Assembly: GCA_946811185.2 (NCBI GenBank)
Contig: OX328097.1
Coordinates: forward strand, 58,123,063-58,187,062
Direction: 5' to 3'
DNA: 64,000 nucleotides
DNA from: Hippopus hippopus
Taxonomy: Eukaryota; Mollusca; Bivalvia; Cardiida; Cardiidae
In this document: positions 34,843 through 47,782 of the stretch, piece after piece
Numbering within the stretch: the first letter of the stretch is position 1
Layout: each line of letters starts with the position of its first letter
Notes under the pieces: generated by a model
Told to the model about the DNA's origin: nothing
Seen by the model: the letters and a program-made list of their open reading frames with translations, nothing else
Database searches by the model: none
Translations under genes and position numbers: made by a program

Positions 34843-37429
34843 GAGACTTGCTGGTCCTTGGGAAGTGAACCTTGGTAAATGAAGTAGTGCTTTGGGTCCA
34901 CATCCTGCAAACGTTAGAAAGTTGGATAAAACATGTATTCAGAGAATGATGAGGAACTAGATTTCTTGTTGCCAAAAGACTTTGCAAGTGTTGGGTAGAT
35001 AATCATGGAAAAGCTTTGGCTGTGTGGTGAATTTCAACTTGACTAAGGTAACTGATCCAAAACTACCCCAGCCCGACCCTCAATATTATCAACAGTCTTG
35101 TCTTTGAAAGGAAGGGAGAAATGAAGATTGGATAATTTGTTGTCATGGAATGGGTATGTTTTAAGAGTTTATTCGAAATATTGATATCTCTTTTTGTGTT
35201 GCTTAGAAAGGTTTTAAGATCAATAAACTCTTGTAAGGAAACTTAATTAAAGATGTAGTAATTGGTGTGAACACATGAAATTTAATTACATCGTATGTAG
35301 TTGTCTGTCGAGTGTAAATGATATTTACCTTGACTGCATGTAGTTTTTTGTAGAGAAGGGGAGCATAAGGAAAGGATGGGAGGGGGTGTATTTTTGCGTC
35401 TTATTTTGCAGACTTAAAATTGACGGAGACAAGACCTAACAATGGTTGAGTAAGAATTTGAAGCCTTTGAATTGAGGGTTTTCAAAGATGGATGCACTAT
35501 GGAATATTGATTGGAATAAAAGATGCGTGTTTAGGGAATTGAGAGATAAAAATTTCAGATGAAGCGCTGGAGGATGTAGAGGTTTAGTTTGCGCATTTTA
35601 AGATTTGAATGAACGTTAATTTTCAGAATTTATCATCATGGCTAGAGGTCTAGATACGTTGTGATCCTGGAATTCTATGAACATTATTTCTTTACTGTGG
35701 CCTGTGTTGTGTCTCCAAGACAATTTTGAGGAGTATCAACAGCATAGGCTTTAGTAAAGTAATGATAGAATAGTATTTATTCTTGTTGTAAACCTCAAAA
35801 GACAGCTCGTATCTGGTACCTTGTCACAGCAATTCTTCAATCAGTGTTGAAATGCTTTTATTGTTTAAATGTTTGTATAGCCGAAGAAGGTATGTTTAAA
35901 TAGATTGATAAATCTGGATAGGTGGTCATGTTTCCTGAAAGACAATATCTTTTACTTCTCTTTTGACAAAATCTCAATATTATTCACTTCTCCTTTGACA
36001 ATAAAGGCTGCTAATATGCATATTGACATTGTTAAGAATTACTGTTTAGGATGAGACCTTTGTAAGAATTACTGTTTAGAATGAGACCTGTGTAGATTGT
36101 TTGCAAAATGACATGCTTTTTTGCTAGCTGCCTCTATCCTGTTCAGTATCCTGGAGATCCAAGTAAATCATAAGGAATTAGATCTAGGCGTCGATCTTGC
36201 ACAACTAATCCAACACAGATACTTGAGTAATGGAGAGAAATGTTTATCAAAATATCAAAACACAATGAAAGTCATGTAAAGATCTCAAAAAGCCTCTTCC
36301 GAGTAACAAAGGAGGGAAAACAGGTTGCATTTCCGAGGAAAACTCTCTTCGCAGCACCTTTGTGGGTAAACCTAAATTTTACCGGTTTTTGATACACTTG
36401 TATCATTTCGCAGCACATTCAACATCTTGTAGAAGAAAAGCTTAACAATTTGAGAAGATAGTTACTAACAAATTTACTATAGGTTTTCTTGGTTCTCTGT
36501 ATTAAAAAAATGTAGAAGGAAATATAAAGTTTGTGAGTTTTAATGTCTTAAAAATTTTTTTGTCCAAGTTAAAATGATTAAAAGTCAGCAAAATAAATAT
36601 TGTAATGAAATCATTTCAGGAGAAAAGTTCATGTAAAAATTAATGATATATGAATAAGTTAGAAGGATCTGTTAGGTAATTCATCTTTAACCAGTTAATT
36701 CACTATAATAACACGCCAGTTAAACATAGAAACAGTTAGGATGAAAAGTATGCACATGCCTCTACTTTTATATTAGTGTTTCTGATGTTGCGTGAACGTG
36801 ATCGTCTGAGGGCAGAGCTATACCATGAACAAAGATTATTGGGAATTACCGTTACTTTTGGAAAGAGAAAGAAATGGTTTGCGGGCATGAAGGAGGCTTG
36901 TCCTTGCAATCAGACACCTTTATCACAAGGAAATGGGAAAGTAAGGGAAATAGGTGGAAACATCAAATTAATGCTAGAAAACCAGACAGTTCAGAAGAAA
37001 TGTTGATGTAAAAGTATAAAGAAGTGAAATGGCAGTGGTGATGCTGGCAAGTTGGCAGTGCTCGGCTTATGTGGTAACCAACAGTTTTCTTAAGTTGTTG
37101 TTTTGAACTCCTAAGTTAAGTGGATGTTTAATGTTTAAAGTGATAAAATGCTTTACAAGAAATTGTAGGTTAAAACATATCCACAAAGACCTTGGTTTTA
37201 GCTTCAATTCTTATTTCTTACTACGTTGTTTGCAGAGATACCAGTTTCTGTTTGAGGTGCAATGATGATAATGTCTTGTTTGAGTATTTGGGATGGGGTG
37301 GGTAAGATTTTTTAAATCCAGTTTACCTTTCAGATAGATCAAAAGAAAGCACAACAAAGTATGAAATAGTTTTTGTCAACTTCACAGTATAATTTAGAAG
37401 GTTTATAGTGAGGCGCATATGTAATTGTT
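34843..37429 (+). repeat. Macrosatellite unit U11 (subtype B with A-like 3' part)
   Basis: 2587 bp with the 8 bp deletion at about 35329. The first half is subtype B, but the 76-codon frame (36776-37006) has Gly52, a state otherwise found in subtype A units U3 and U12-U14. It also has GTTCATGTAAAA, shared with U12 and U13. A conversion or crossover between the subtypes inside this unit would explain that. Confidence 0.95.
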
Positions 37430-40023
37430 GAGACTTGCTGGTCCTTGGGAAGTGAACCTTGGTAAATGAAGTAGTGCTTTGGGTCCACATCCTGCAAACG
37501 TTAGAAAGTTGGATAAAACATGTATTCAGAGAATGATGAGGAACTAGATCTCTTGTTGCCAAAAGACTTTGCAAGTGTTGGGTAGATAATCATGGAAAAG
37601 CTTTGGCTGTGTGGTGAATTTCAACTTGACTAAGGTAACTGATCCAAAACTACCCCAGCCCGACCCTCAATATTATCAACAGTCTTGTCTTTGAAAGGAA
37701 GGGAGAAATGAAGATTGGATAATTTGTTGTTATGGAATGGGTATGTTTTAAGAGTTTATTCGAAATATTGATATCTCTCTTTGTGTTGCTTAGAAAGGTT
37801 TTAAGATCAATAAACTCTTGTAAGGAAACTTAATTAAAGATGTAGTAATTGGTGTGAACACATGAAATTTAATTACATCGTATGTAGTTGTTTGTTGAGT
37901 GTAAATGATATTTACCTATTTACCTTGACTGCATGTAGTTTTTTGTAGAGAAGGGGAGCATAAGGAAAGGATGGGAGGGGGTGTATTTTTGCGTCTTATT
38001 TTGCAGACTTAAAATTGACGGAGACAAGACTTAACAATGGTTGAGTAAGAATTTGAAGCCTTTGAATTGAGGGTTTACAAAGATGGATGCACTATGGAAT
38101 ATTGATTGGAATAAAAGATGCGTGTTTAGGAAATTGAGAGATAAAAATTTCAGATGAAGCGCTGGAGGATGTAGAGGTTTAGTTTGCGCATTTTAAGATT
38201 TGAATGAACGTTAATTTTCAGAATTTTATCATCATGGCTGGAGGTCCAGATACGTTTCGATCCTGGAATTCTATGAACATTATTTCTTTACTGGCCTGTG
38301 TTGTGTCTCCAAGACATTTTTGAGGAGTATCAACAGCATAGGCTTTAGTAAAGTAAGGATAGAAAAATATTTATTCTTCTTGTAAATCTCAAAAGACTGC
38401 TCGTATCTGGTACCTTGTCACAGCAATTCTGCAATCAGTGTTGAAATGCTTTTATTGTTTAAATGTTTGTATAGCCGAAGAAGGAATGTGTGAATAGATT
38501 GATAAATTTGGATAGGTTATTATGTTTCCTGAAAGACAGTATCTTTCACTTCTCTTTTGACAAAATCTCAATATTATTCACTTCTCCTTTGACAATAAAG
38601 GCTGCTAATATGCATATTGACATTGTTAAGAATTACTGTTTAGAATGAGACCTGTGTAGGAATTACTGTTTAGAATGAGACCTGTGTAGATTGTTTGCAA
38701 AATGACATGCTTTTTTGCTAGCTGCCTCTATCCTGTTCAATATCCTGGAGATCCAAATAAATCATACGGAATTAGATCTAGGCGTCGATCTTGCACAACT
38801 AATCCAACACAGATACTAGAGTAACGGAGGGAAATGTTTATCAAGATATCAAAACACAATGAAAGCCATGTAAAGATCTCAAAAAGCCTCTTCCGAGTAA
38901 CAAAGGAGGGAAAACAGGTTGCATTTCCGAGGAAAACTCTCTTCACAGCACCTTTGTGGGTAAACCTAAATTTTACCGGTGTTTGATACACTTGTATCAT
39001 TTTGCAGCACATTCAACATCTTGTAGAAGAAAAGCTTAACAATTTGAGAAGATAGTTACTAACAAATTTACTATAGGTTTTCTTGGTTCTCTGTATTAAA
39101 AAAATGTAGAAGGAAATATAAAGTTTGTGAGTTTTAATGTCTTAAAAATTTTTTTGTCCAAGTTAAAATGATTAAAAGTCAGCAAAATAAATATTGTAAT
39201 GAAATCATTTCAGGAGAAAAGTTCATGTAAAAATTAATGATATATGAATAAGTTAGAAGGATCTGTTAGGTAATTCATCTTTAACCAGTTAATTTACTAT
39301 AATAGCACGCCAGTTAAACATAGAAACAGTTAGGATGAAAAGTATGGACATGCCTCTACTTTTATATTAGTGTTTCTGATGTTGCGTGAAAATGATCGTC
39401 TGAGGGCAGAGCTATACCATGAACAAAGATTATTGGGAATTACCGTTACTTTTGGAAAGAGAAAGAAATGGTTTGCAGGCATGAAGGAGGCTTGTCCTTG
39501 CAATCAGACACCTTTATCACAAGGAAATGGGAAAGTAAGGGAAATAGGTGGAAACATCAAATTAATGCTAGAAAACCAGACAGTTCAGAAGAAATGTTGA
39601 TGTAAAAGTATAAAGAAGTGAAATGGCAGTGGTGATGCTGGCAAGTTGGCAGTGCTCGGCTTATGTGGTAACCAACAGTTTTCTTAAGTTGTTGTTTTGA
39701 ACTCCTAAGTTAAGTGGATGTTTAATGTTTAAAGTGATAAAATGCTTTACAAGAAATTGTAGGTTAAAACATATCCACAAAGACCTTGGTTTTAGCTTCA
39801 ATTCTTATTTCTTACTACGTTGTTTGCAGAGATACCAGTTTCTGTTTGAGGTGCAATGATGATAATGTCTTGTTTGAGTATTTGGGATGGGGTGGGTAAG
39901 ATTTTTTAAATCCAGTTTACCTTTCAGATAGATCAAAAGAAAGCACAACAAAGTATGAAATAGTTTTTGTCAACTTCACAGTATAATTTAGAAGGCTTAT
40001 AGTGAGGCGCATATGTAATTGTT
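37430..40023 (+). repeat. Macrosatellite unit U12 (subtype A)
   Basis: 2594 bp. Variants TTCAATATCCTGG, GACATTTTTGAGG, GTTCATGTAAAA and AATAGCACGCC are shared with U13. The 76-codon frame is at 39370-39600 (Asn8, Gly52) and the 91-codon minus frame is open at 38737-39012. Confidence 0.95.
38737..39012 (-). CDS. 91-codon minus-strand frame, open only in some units (doubtful)
   Basis: It starts on ATG in the form MCCKMIQVYQ and is intact in U1 (10019-10294), U3 (15398-15673), U12 (here), U13 (41323-41598) and U14 (43909-44184). In most B units a single change (plus strand GCC to GTC in GAAAGTCATGTAAAG) turns a Trp codon into TGA about halfway. U16 has a one-base deletion. U15 and the other B units carry the stop. 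No family is recognised. Loss in most copies argues against function, or marks U1/U3/U12-U14 as the older form. Confidence 0.12.
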   Translation of the reverse strand: MCCKMIQVYQTPVKFRFTHKGAVKRVFLGNATCFPSFVTRKRLFEIFTWLSLCFDILINISLRYSSICVGLVVQDRRLDLIPYDLFGSPGY

Positions 40024-42609
40024 GAGACTTGCTGGTCCTTGGGAAGTGAACCTTGGTAAATGAAGTAGTGCTTTGGGTCCACATCCTGCAAACGTTAGAA
40101 AGTTGGATAAAACATGTATTCAGAGAATGATGAGGAACTAGATCTCTTGTTGCCAAAAGACTTTGCAAGTGTTGGGTAGATAATCATGGAAAAGCTTTGG
40201 CTGTGTGGTGAATTTCAACTTGACTAAGGTAACTGATCCAAAACTACCCCAGCCCGACCCTCAATATTATCAACAGTCTTGTCTTTGAAAGGAAGGGAGA
40301 AATGAAGATTGGATAATTTGTTGTTATGGAATGGGTATGTTTTAAGAGTTTATTCGAAATATTGATATCTCTCTTTGTGTTGCTTAGAAAGGTTTTAAGA
40401 TCAATAAACTCTTGTACGGAAACTTAATTAAAGATGTAGTAATTGGTGTGAACACATGAAATTTAATTACATCGTATGTAGTTGTTTGTCGAGTGTAAAT
40501 GATATTTACCTTGACTGCATGTAGTTTTTTGTAGAGAAGGGGAGCATAAGGAAAGGATGGGAGGGGGTGTATTTTTGCGTCTTATTTTGCAGACTTAAAA
40601 TTGACGGAGACAAGACTTAACAATGGTTGAGTAAGAATTTGAAGCCTTTGAATTGAGGGTTTACAAAGATGGATGCACTATGGAATATTGATTGGAATAA
40701 AAGATGCGTGTTTAGGAAATTGAGAGATAAAAATTTCAGATGAAGCGCTGGAGGATGTAGAGGTTTAGTTTGCGCATTTTAAGATTTGAATGAACGTTAA
40801 TTTTCAGAATTTTATCATCATGGCTGGAGGTCCAGATACGTTTCGATCCTGGAATTCTATGAACATTATTTCTTTACTGGCCTGTGTTGTGTCTCCAAGA
40901 CATTTTTGAGGAGTATCAACAGCATAGGCTTTAGTAAAGTAAGGATAGAAAAATATTTATTCTTCTTGTAAATCTCAAAAGACTGCTCGTATCTGGTACC
41001 TTGTCACAGCAATTCTGCAATCAGTGTTGAAATGCTTTTATTGTTTAAATGTTTGTATAGCCGAAGAAGGAATGTGTGAATAGATTGATAAATTTGGATA
41101 GGTTATTATGTTTCCTGAAAGACAGTATCTTTCACTTCTCTTTTGACAAAATCTCAATATTATTCACTTCTCCTTTGACAATAAAGGCTGCTAATATGCA
41201 TATTGACATTGTTAAGAATTACTGTTTAGAATGAGACCTGTGTAGGAATTACTGTTTAGAATGAGACCTGTGTAGATTGTTTGCAAAATGACATGCTTTT
41301 TTGCTAGCTGCCTCTATCCTGTTCAATATCCTGGAGATCCAAATAAATCATACGGAATTAGATCTAGGCGTCGATCTTGCACAACTAATCCAACACAGAT
41401 ACTAGAGTAACGGAGGGAAATGTTTATCAAGATATCAAAACACAATGAAAGCCATGTAAAGATCTCAAAAAGCCTCTTCCGAGTAACAAAGGAGGGAAAA
41501 CAGGTTGCATTTCCGAGGAAAACTCTCTTCACAGCACCTTTGTGGGTAAACCTAAATTTTACCGGTGTTTGATACACTTGTATCATTTTGCAGCACATTC
41601 AACATCTTGTAGAAGAAAAGCTTAACAATTTGAGAAGATAGTTACTAACAAATTTACTATAGGTTTTCTTGGTTCTCTGTATTAAAAAAATGTAGAAGGA
41701 AATATAAAGTTTGTGAGTTTTAATGTCTTAAAAATTTTTTTGTCCAAGTTAAAATGATTAAAAGTCAGCAAAATAAATATTGTAATGAAATCATTTCAGG
41801 AGAAAAGTTCATGTAAAAATTAATGATATATGAATAAGTTAGAAGGATCTGTTAGGTAATTCATCTTTAACCAGTTAATTTACTATAATAGCACGCCAGT
41901 TAAACATAGAAACAGTTAGGATGAAAAGTATGGACATGCCTCTACTTTTATATTAGTGTTTCTGATGTTGCGTGAAAATGATCGTCTGAGGGCAGAGCTA
42001 TACCATGAACAAAGATTATTGGGAATTACCGTTACTTTTGGAAAGAGAAAGAAATGGTTTGCAGGCATGAAGGAGGCTTGTCCTTGCAATCAGACACCTT
42101 TATCACAAGGAAATGGGAAAGTAAGGGAAATAGGTGGAAACATCAAATTAATGCTAGAAAACCAGACAGTTCAGAAGAAATGTTGATGTAAAAGTATAAA
42201 GAAGTGAAATGGCAGTGGTGATGCTGGCAAGTTGGCAGTGCTCGGCTTATGTGGTAACCAACAGTTTTCTTAAGTTGTTGTTTTGAACTCCTAAGTTAAG
42301 TGGATGTTTAATGTTTAAAGTGATAAAATGCTTTACAAGAAATTGTAGGTTAAAACATATCCACAAAGACCTTGGTTTTAGCTTCAATTCTTATTTCTTA
42401 CTACGTTGTTTGCAGAGATACCAGTTTCTGTTTGAGGTGCAATGATGATAATGTCTTGTTTGAGTATTTGGGATGGGGTGGGTAAGATTTTTTAAATCCA
42501 GTTTACCTTTCAGATAGATCAAAAGAAAGCACAACAAAGTATGAAATAGTTTTTGTCAACTTCACAGTATAATTTAGAAGGCTTATAGTGAGGCGCATAT
42601 GTAATTGTT
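40024..42609 (+). repeat. Macrosatellite unit U13 (subtype A, 8 bp deletion)
   Basis: 2586 bp. It is nearly identical to U12 apart from the 8 bp deletion and a few early changes. The 76-codon frame is at 41956-42186 and the 91-codon minus frame at 41323-41598. Confidence 0.95.
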
Positions 42610-45195
42610 GAGACTTGCTGGTCCTTGGGAAGTGAACCTTGGTAAATGAAGTAGTGCTTTGGGTCCACATCCTGCAAACGTTAGAAAGTTGGATAAAACA
42701 TGTATTCAGAGAATGATGAGGAACTAGATCTCTTGTTGCCAAAAGACTTTGCAAGTGTTGGGTAGATAATCATGGAAAAGCTTTGGCTGTGTGGTGAATT
42801 TCAACTTGACTAAGGTAACTGATCCAAAACTACCCCAGCCCGACCCTCAATATTATCAACAGTCTTGTCTTTGAAAGGAAGGGAGAAATGAAGATTGGAT
42901 AATTTGTTGTTATGGAATGGGTATGTTTTAAGAGTTTATTCGAAATATTGATATCTCTCTTTGTGTTGCTTAGAAAGGTTTTAAGATCAATAAACTCTTG
43001 TACGGAAACTTAATTAAAGATGTAGTAATTGGTGTGAACACATGAAATTTAATTACATCGTATGTAGTTGTTTGTCGAGTGTAAATGATATTTACCTTGA
43101 CTGCATGTAGTTTTTTGTAGAGAAGGGGAGCATAAGGAAAGGATGGGAGGGGGTGTATTTTTGCGTCTTATTTTGCAGACTTAAAATTGACGGAGACAAG
43201 ACTTAACAATGGTTGAGTAAGAATTTGAAGCCTTTGAATTGAGGGTTTACAAAGATGGATGCACTATGGAATATTGATTGGAATAAAAGATGCGTGTTTA
43301 GGAAATTGAGAGATAAAAATTTCAGATGAAGCGCTGGAGGATGTAGAGGTTTAGTTTGCGCATTTTAAGATTTGAATGAACGTTAATTTTCAGAATTTTA
43401 TCATCATGGCTGGAGGTCCAGATACGTTTCGATCCTGGAATTCTATGAACATTATTTCTTTACTGGCCTGTGTTGTGTCTCCAAGACAATTTTGAGGAGT
43501 ATCAACAGCATAGGCTTTAGTAAAGTAAGGATAGAAAAATATTTATTCTTCTTGTAAATCTCAAAAGACTGCTCGTATCTGGTACCTTGTCACAGCAATT
43601 CTGCAATCAGTGTTGAAATGCTTTTATTGTTTAAATGTTTGTATAGCCGAAGAAGGAATGTGTGAATAGATTGATAAATTTGGATAGGTTATTATGTTTC
43701 CTGAAAGACAGTATCTTTCACTTCTCTTTTGACAAAATCTCAATATTATTCACTTCTCCTTTGACAATAAAGGCTGCTAATATGCATATTGACATTGTTA
43801 AGAATTACTGTTTAGAATGAGACCTGTGTAGGAATTACTGTTTAGAATGAGACCTGTGTAGATTGTTTGCAAAATGACATGCTTTTTTGCTAGCTGCCTC
43901 TATCCTGTTCAGTATCCTGGAGATCCAAATAAATCATACGGAATTAGATCTAGGCGTCGATCTTGCACAACTAATCCAACACAGATACTAGAGTAACGGA
44001 GGGAAATGTTTATCAAGATATCAAAACACAATGAAAGCCATGTAAAGATCTCAAAAAGCCTCTTCCGAGTAACAAAGGAGGGAAAACAGGTTGCATTTCC
44101 GAGGAAAACTCTCTTCACAGCACCTTTGTGGGTAAACCTAAATTTTACCGGTGTTTGATACACTTGTATCATTTTGCAGCACATTCAACATCTTGTAGAA
44201 GAAAAGCTTAACAATTTGAGAAGATAGTTACTAACAAATTTACTATAGGTTTTCTTGGTTCTCTGTATTAAAAAAATGTAGAAGGAAATATAAAGTTTGT
44301 GAGTTTTAATGTCTTAAAAATTTTTTTGTCCAAGTTAAAATGATTAAAAGTCAGCAAAATAAATATTGTAATGAAATCATTTCAGGAGAAAAGTTCAGGT
44401 AAAAATTAATGATATATGAATAAGTTAGAAGGATCTGTTAGGTAATTCATCTTTAACCAGTTAATTTACTATAATAACACGCCAGTTAAACATAGAAACA
44501 GTTAGGATGAAAAGTATGGACATGCCTCTACTTTTATATTAGTGTTTCTGATGTTGCGTGAAAATGATCGTCTGAGGGCAGAGCTATACCATGAACAAAG
44601 ATTATTGGGAATTACCGTTACTTTTGGAAAGAGAAAGAAATGGTTTGCAGGCATGAAGGAGGCTTGTCCTTGCAATCAGACACCTTTATCACAAGGAAAT
44701 GGGAAAGTAAGGGAAATAGGTGGAAACATCAAATTAATGCTAGAAAACCAGACAGTTCAGAAGAAATGTTGATGTAAAAGTATAAAGAAGTGAAATGGCA
44801 GTGGTGATGCTGGCAAGTTGGCAGTGCTCGGCTTATGTGGTAACCAACAGTTTTCTTAAGTTGTTGTTTTGAACTCCTAAGTTAAGTGGATGTTTAATGT
44901 TTAAAGTGATAAAATGCTTTACAAGAAATTGTAGGTTAAAACATATCCACAAAGACCTTGGTTTTAGCTTCAATTCTTATTTCTTACTACGTTGTTTGCA
45001 GAGATACCAGTTTCTGTTTGAGGTGCAATGATGATAATGTCTTGTTTGAGTATTTGGGATGGGGTGGGTAAGATTTTTTAAATCCAGTTTACCTTTCAGA
45101 TAGATCAAAAGAAAGCACAACAAAGTATGAAATAGTTTTTGTCAACTTCACAGTATAATTTAGAAGGCTTATAGTGAGGCGCATATGTAATTGTT
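42610..45195 (+). repeat. Macrosatellite unit U14 (subtype A, 8 bp deletion)
   Basis: 2586 bp. It is close to U13 but lacks that pair's variants (it has TTCAGTATCC, GACAATTTTG and AATAACACGCC). The 76-codon frame is at 44542-44772 and the 91-codon minus frame at 43909-44184. Confidence 0.95.
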
Positions 45196-47782
45196 GAGAC
45201 TTGCTGGTCCTTGGGAAGTGAACCTTGGTAAATGAAGTAGTGCTTTGGGTCCACATCCTGCAAACGTTAGAAAGTTGGATAAAACATGTATTCAGAGAAT
45301 GATGAGGAACTAGATTTCTTGTTGCCAAAAGACTTTGCAAGTGTTGGGTAGATAATCATGGAAAAGCTTTGGCTGTGTGGTGAATTTCAACTTGACTAAG
45401 GTAACTGATCCAAAACTACCCCAGCCCGACCCTCAATATTATCAACAATCTTGTCTTTGAAAGGAAGGGAGAAATGAAGATTGGATAATTTGTTGTCATG
45501 GAATGGGTATGTTTTAAGAGTTTATTCGAAATATTGATATCTCTTTTTGTGTTGCTTAGAAAGGTTTTAAGATCAATAAACTCTTGTAAGGAAACTTAAT
45601 TAAAGATGTAGTAATTGGTGTGAACACATGAAATTTAATTACATCGTATGTAGTTGTCTGTCGAGTGTAAATGATATTTACCTTGACTGCATGTAGTTTT
45701 TTGTAGAGAAGGGGAGCATAAGGAAAGGATGGGAGGGGGTGTATTTTTGCGTCTTATTTTGCAGACTTACAATTGACGGAGACAAGACTTAACAATGGTT
45801 GAGTAAGAATTTGAAGCCTTTGAATTGAGGGTTTACAAAGATGGATGCACTATGGAATATTGATTGGAATAAAAGATGCGTGTTTAGGGAATTGAGAGAT
45901 AAAAATTTCAGATGAAGCGCTGGAGGATGTAGAGGTTTAGTTTGCGCATTTTAAGATTTGAATGAACGTTAATTTTCAGAATTTATCATCATGGCTAGAG
46001 GTCTAGATACGTTGTGATCCTGGAATTCTATGAACATTATTTCTTTACTGTGGCCTGTGTTGTGTCTCCAAGACAATTTTGAGGAGTATCAACAGCATAG
46101 GCTTTAGTAAAGTAATGATAGAATAGTATTTATTCTTGTTGTAAACCTCAAAAGACAGCTCGTATCTGGTACCTTGTCACAGCAATTCTTCAATCAGTGT
46201 TGAAATGCTTTTATTGTTTAAATGTTTGTATAGCCGAAGGAGGTATGTTTAAATAGATTGATAAATCTGGATAGGTGGTCATGTTTCCTGAAAGACAATA
46301 TCTTTTACTTCTCTTTTGACAAAATCTCAATATTATTCACTTCTCCTTTGACAATAAAGGCTGCTAATATGCATATTGACATTGTTAAGAATTACTGTTT
46401 AGGATGAGACCTTTGTAAGAATTACTGTTTAGAATGAGACCTGTGTAGATTGTTTGCAAAATGACATGCTTTTTTGCTAGCTGCCTCTATCCTGTTCAGT
46501 ATCCTGGAGATCCAAGTAAATCATAAGGAATTAGATCTAGGCGTCGATCTTGCACAACTAATCCAACACAGATACTTGAGTAATGGAGAGAAATGTTTAT
46601 CAAAATATCAAAACACAATGAAAGTCATGTAAAGATCTCAAAAAGCCTCTTCCGAGTAACAAAGGAGGGAAAACAGGTTGCATTTCCGAGGAAAACTCTC
46701 TTCGCAGCACCTTTGTGGGTAAACCTAAATTTTACCGGTTTTTGATACACTTGTATCATTTCGCAGCACATTCAACATCTTGTAGAAGAAAAGCTTAACA
46801 ATTTGAGAAGATAGTTACTAACAAATTTACTATAGGTTTTCTTGGTTCTCTGTATTAAAAAAATGTAGAAGGAAATAAAAAGTTTGTGAGTTTTAATGTC
46901 TTAAAATTTTTTTTGTCCAAGTTAAAATGATTAAAAGTCAGCAAAATAAATATTGTAATGAAATCATTTCAGGAGAAAAGTTCAGGTAAAAATTAATGAT
47001 ATATGAATAAGTTAGAAGGATCTGTTAGGTAATTCATCTTTAACCAGTTAATTCACTATAATAACACGCCAGTTAAACATAGAAACAGTTAGGATGAAAA
47101 GTATGGACATGCCTCTACTTTTATATTAGTGTTTCTGATGTTGCGTGAACGTGATCGTCTGAGGGCAGAGCTATACCATGAACAAAGATTATTGGGAATT
47201 ACCGTTACTTTTGGAAACAGAAAGAAATGGTTTGCGGGCATGAAGGAGGCTTGTCCTTGCAATCAGACACCTTTATCACAAAGAAATGGGAAAGTAAGGG
47301 AAATAGGTGGAAACATCAAATTAATGCTAGAAAACCAGACAGTTCAGAAGAAATGTTGATGTAAAAGTATAAAGAAGTGAAATGGCAGTGGTGATGCTGG
47401 CAAGTTGGCAGTGCTCGGCTTATGTGGTAACCAACAGTTTTCTTAAGTTGTTGTTTTGAACTCCTAAGTTAAGTGGATGTTTAATGTTTAAAGTGATAAA
47501 ATGCTTTACAAGAAATTGTAGGTTAAAACATATCCACAAAGACCTTGGTTTTAGCTTCAATTCTTATTTCTTACTACGTTGTTTGCAGAGATACCAGTTT
47601 CTGTTTGAGGTGCAATGATGATAATGTCTTATTTGAGTATTTGGGATGGGGTGGGTAAGATTTTTTAAATCCAGTTTACCTTTCAGATAGATCAAAAGAA
47701 AGCACAACAAAGTATGAAATAGTTTTTGTCAACTTCACAGTATAATTTAGAAGGTTTATAGTGAGGCGCATATGTAATTGTT
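45196..47782 (+). repeat. Macrosatellite unit U15 (subtype B, 8 bp deletion)
   Basis: 2587 bp. Private changes include CAACAATCTTGTC, CTTACAATTGACGG and Lys30Asn in the 76-codon frame (47129-47359). It is a lone B unit between A units. Confidence 0.95.

Noticed and set aside
36590..36640. Microexon in the satellite unit between TTTCAG and GTAAAA
   Set aside because: An AG...GT pair about 15 bases apart exists in every unit, but in U11-U13 the GGTAAAA donor has become ATGTAAAA, and there is no flanking coding sequence.
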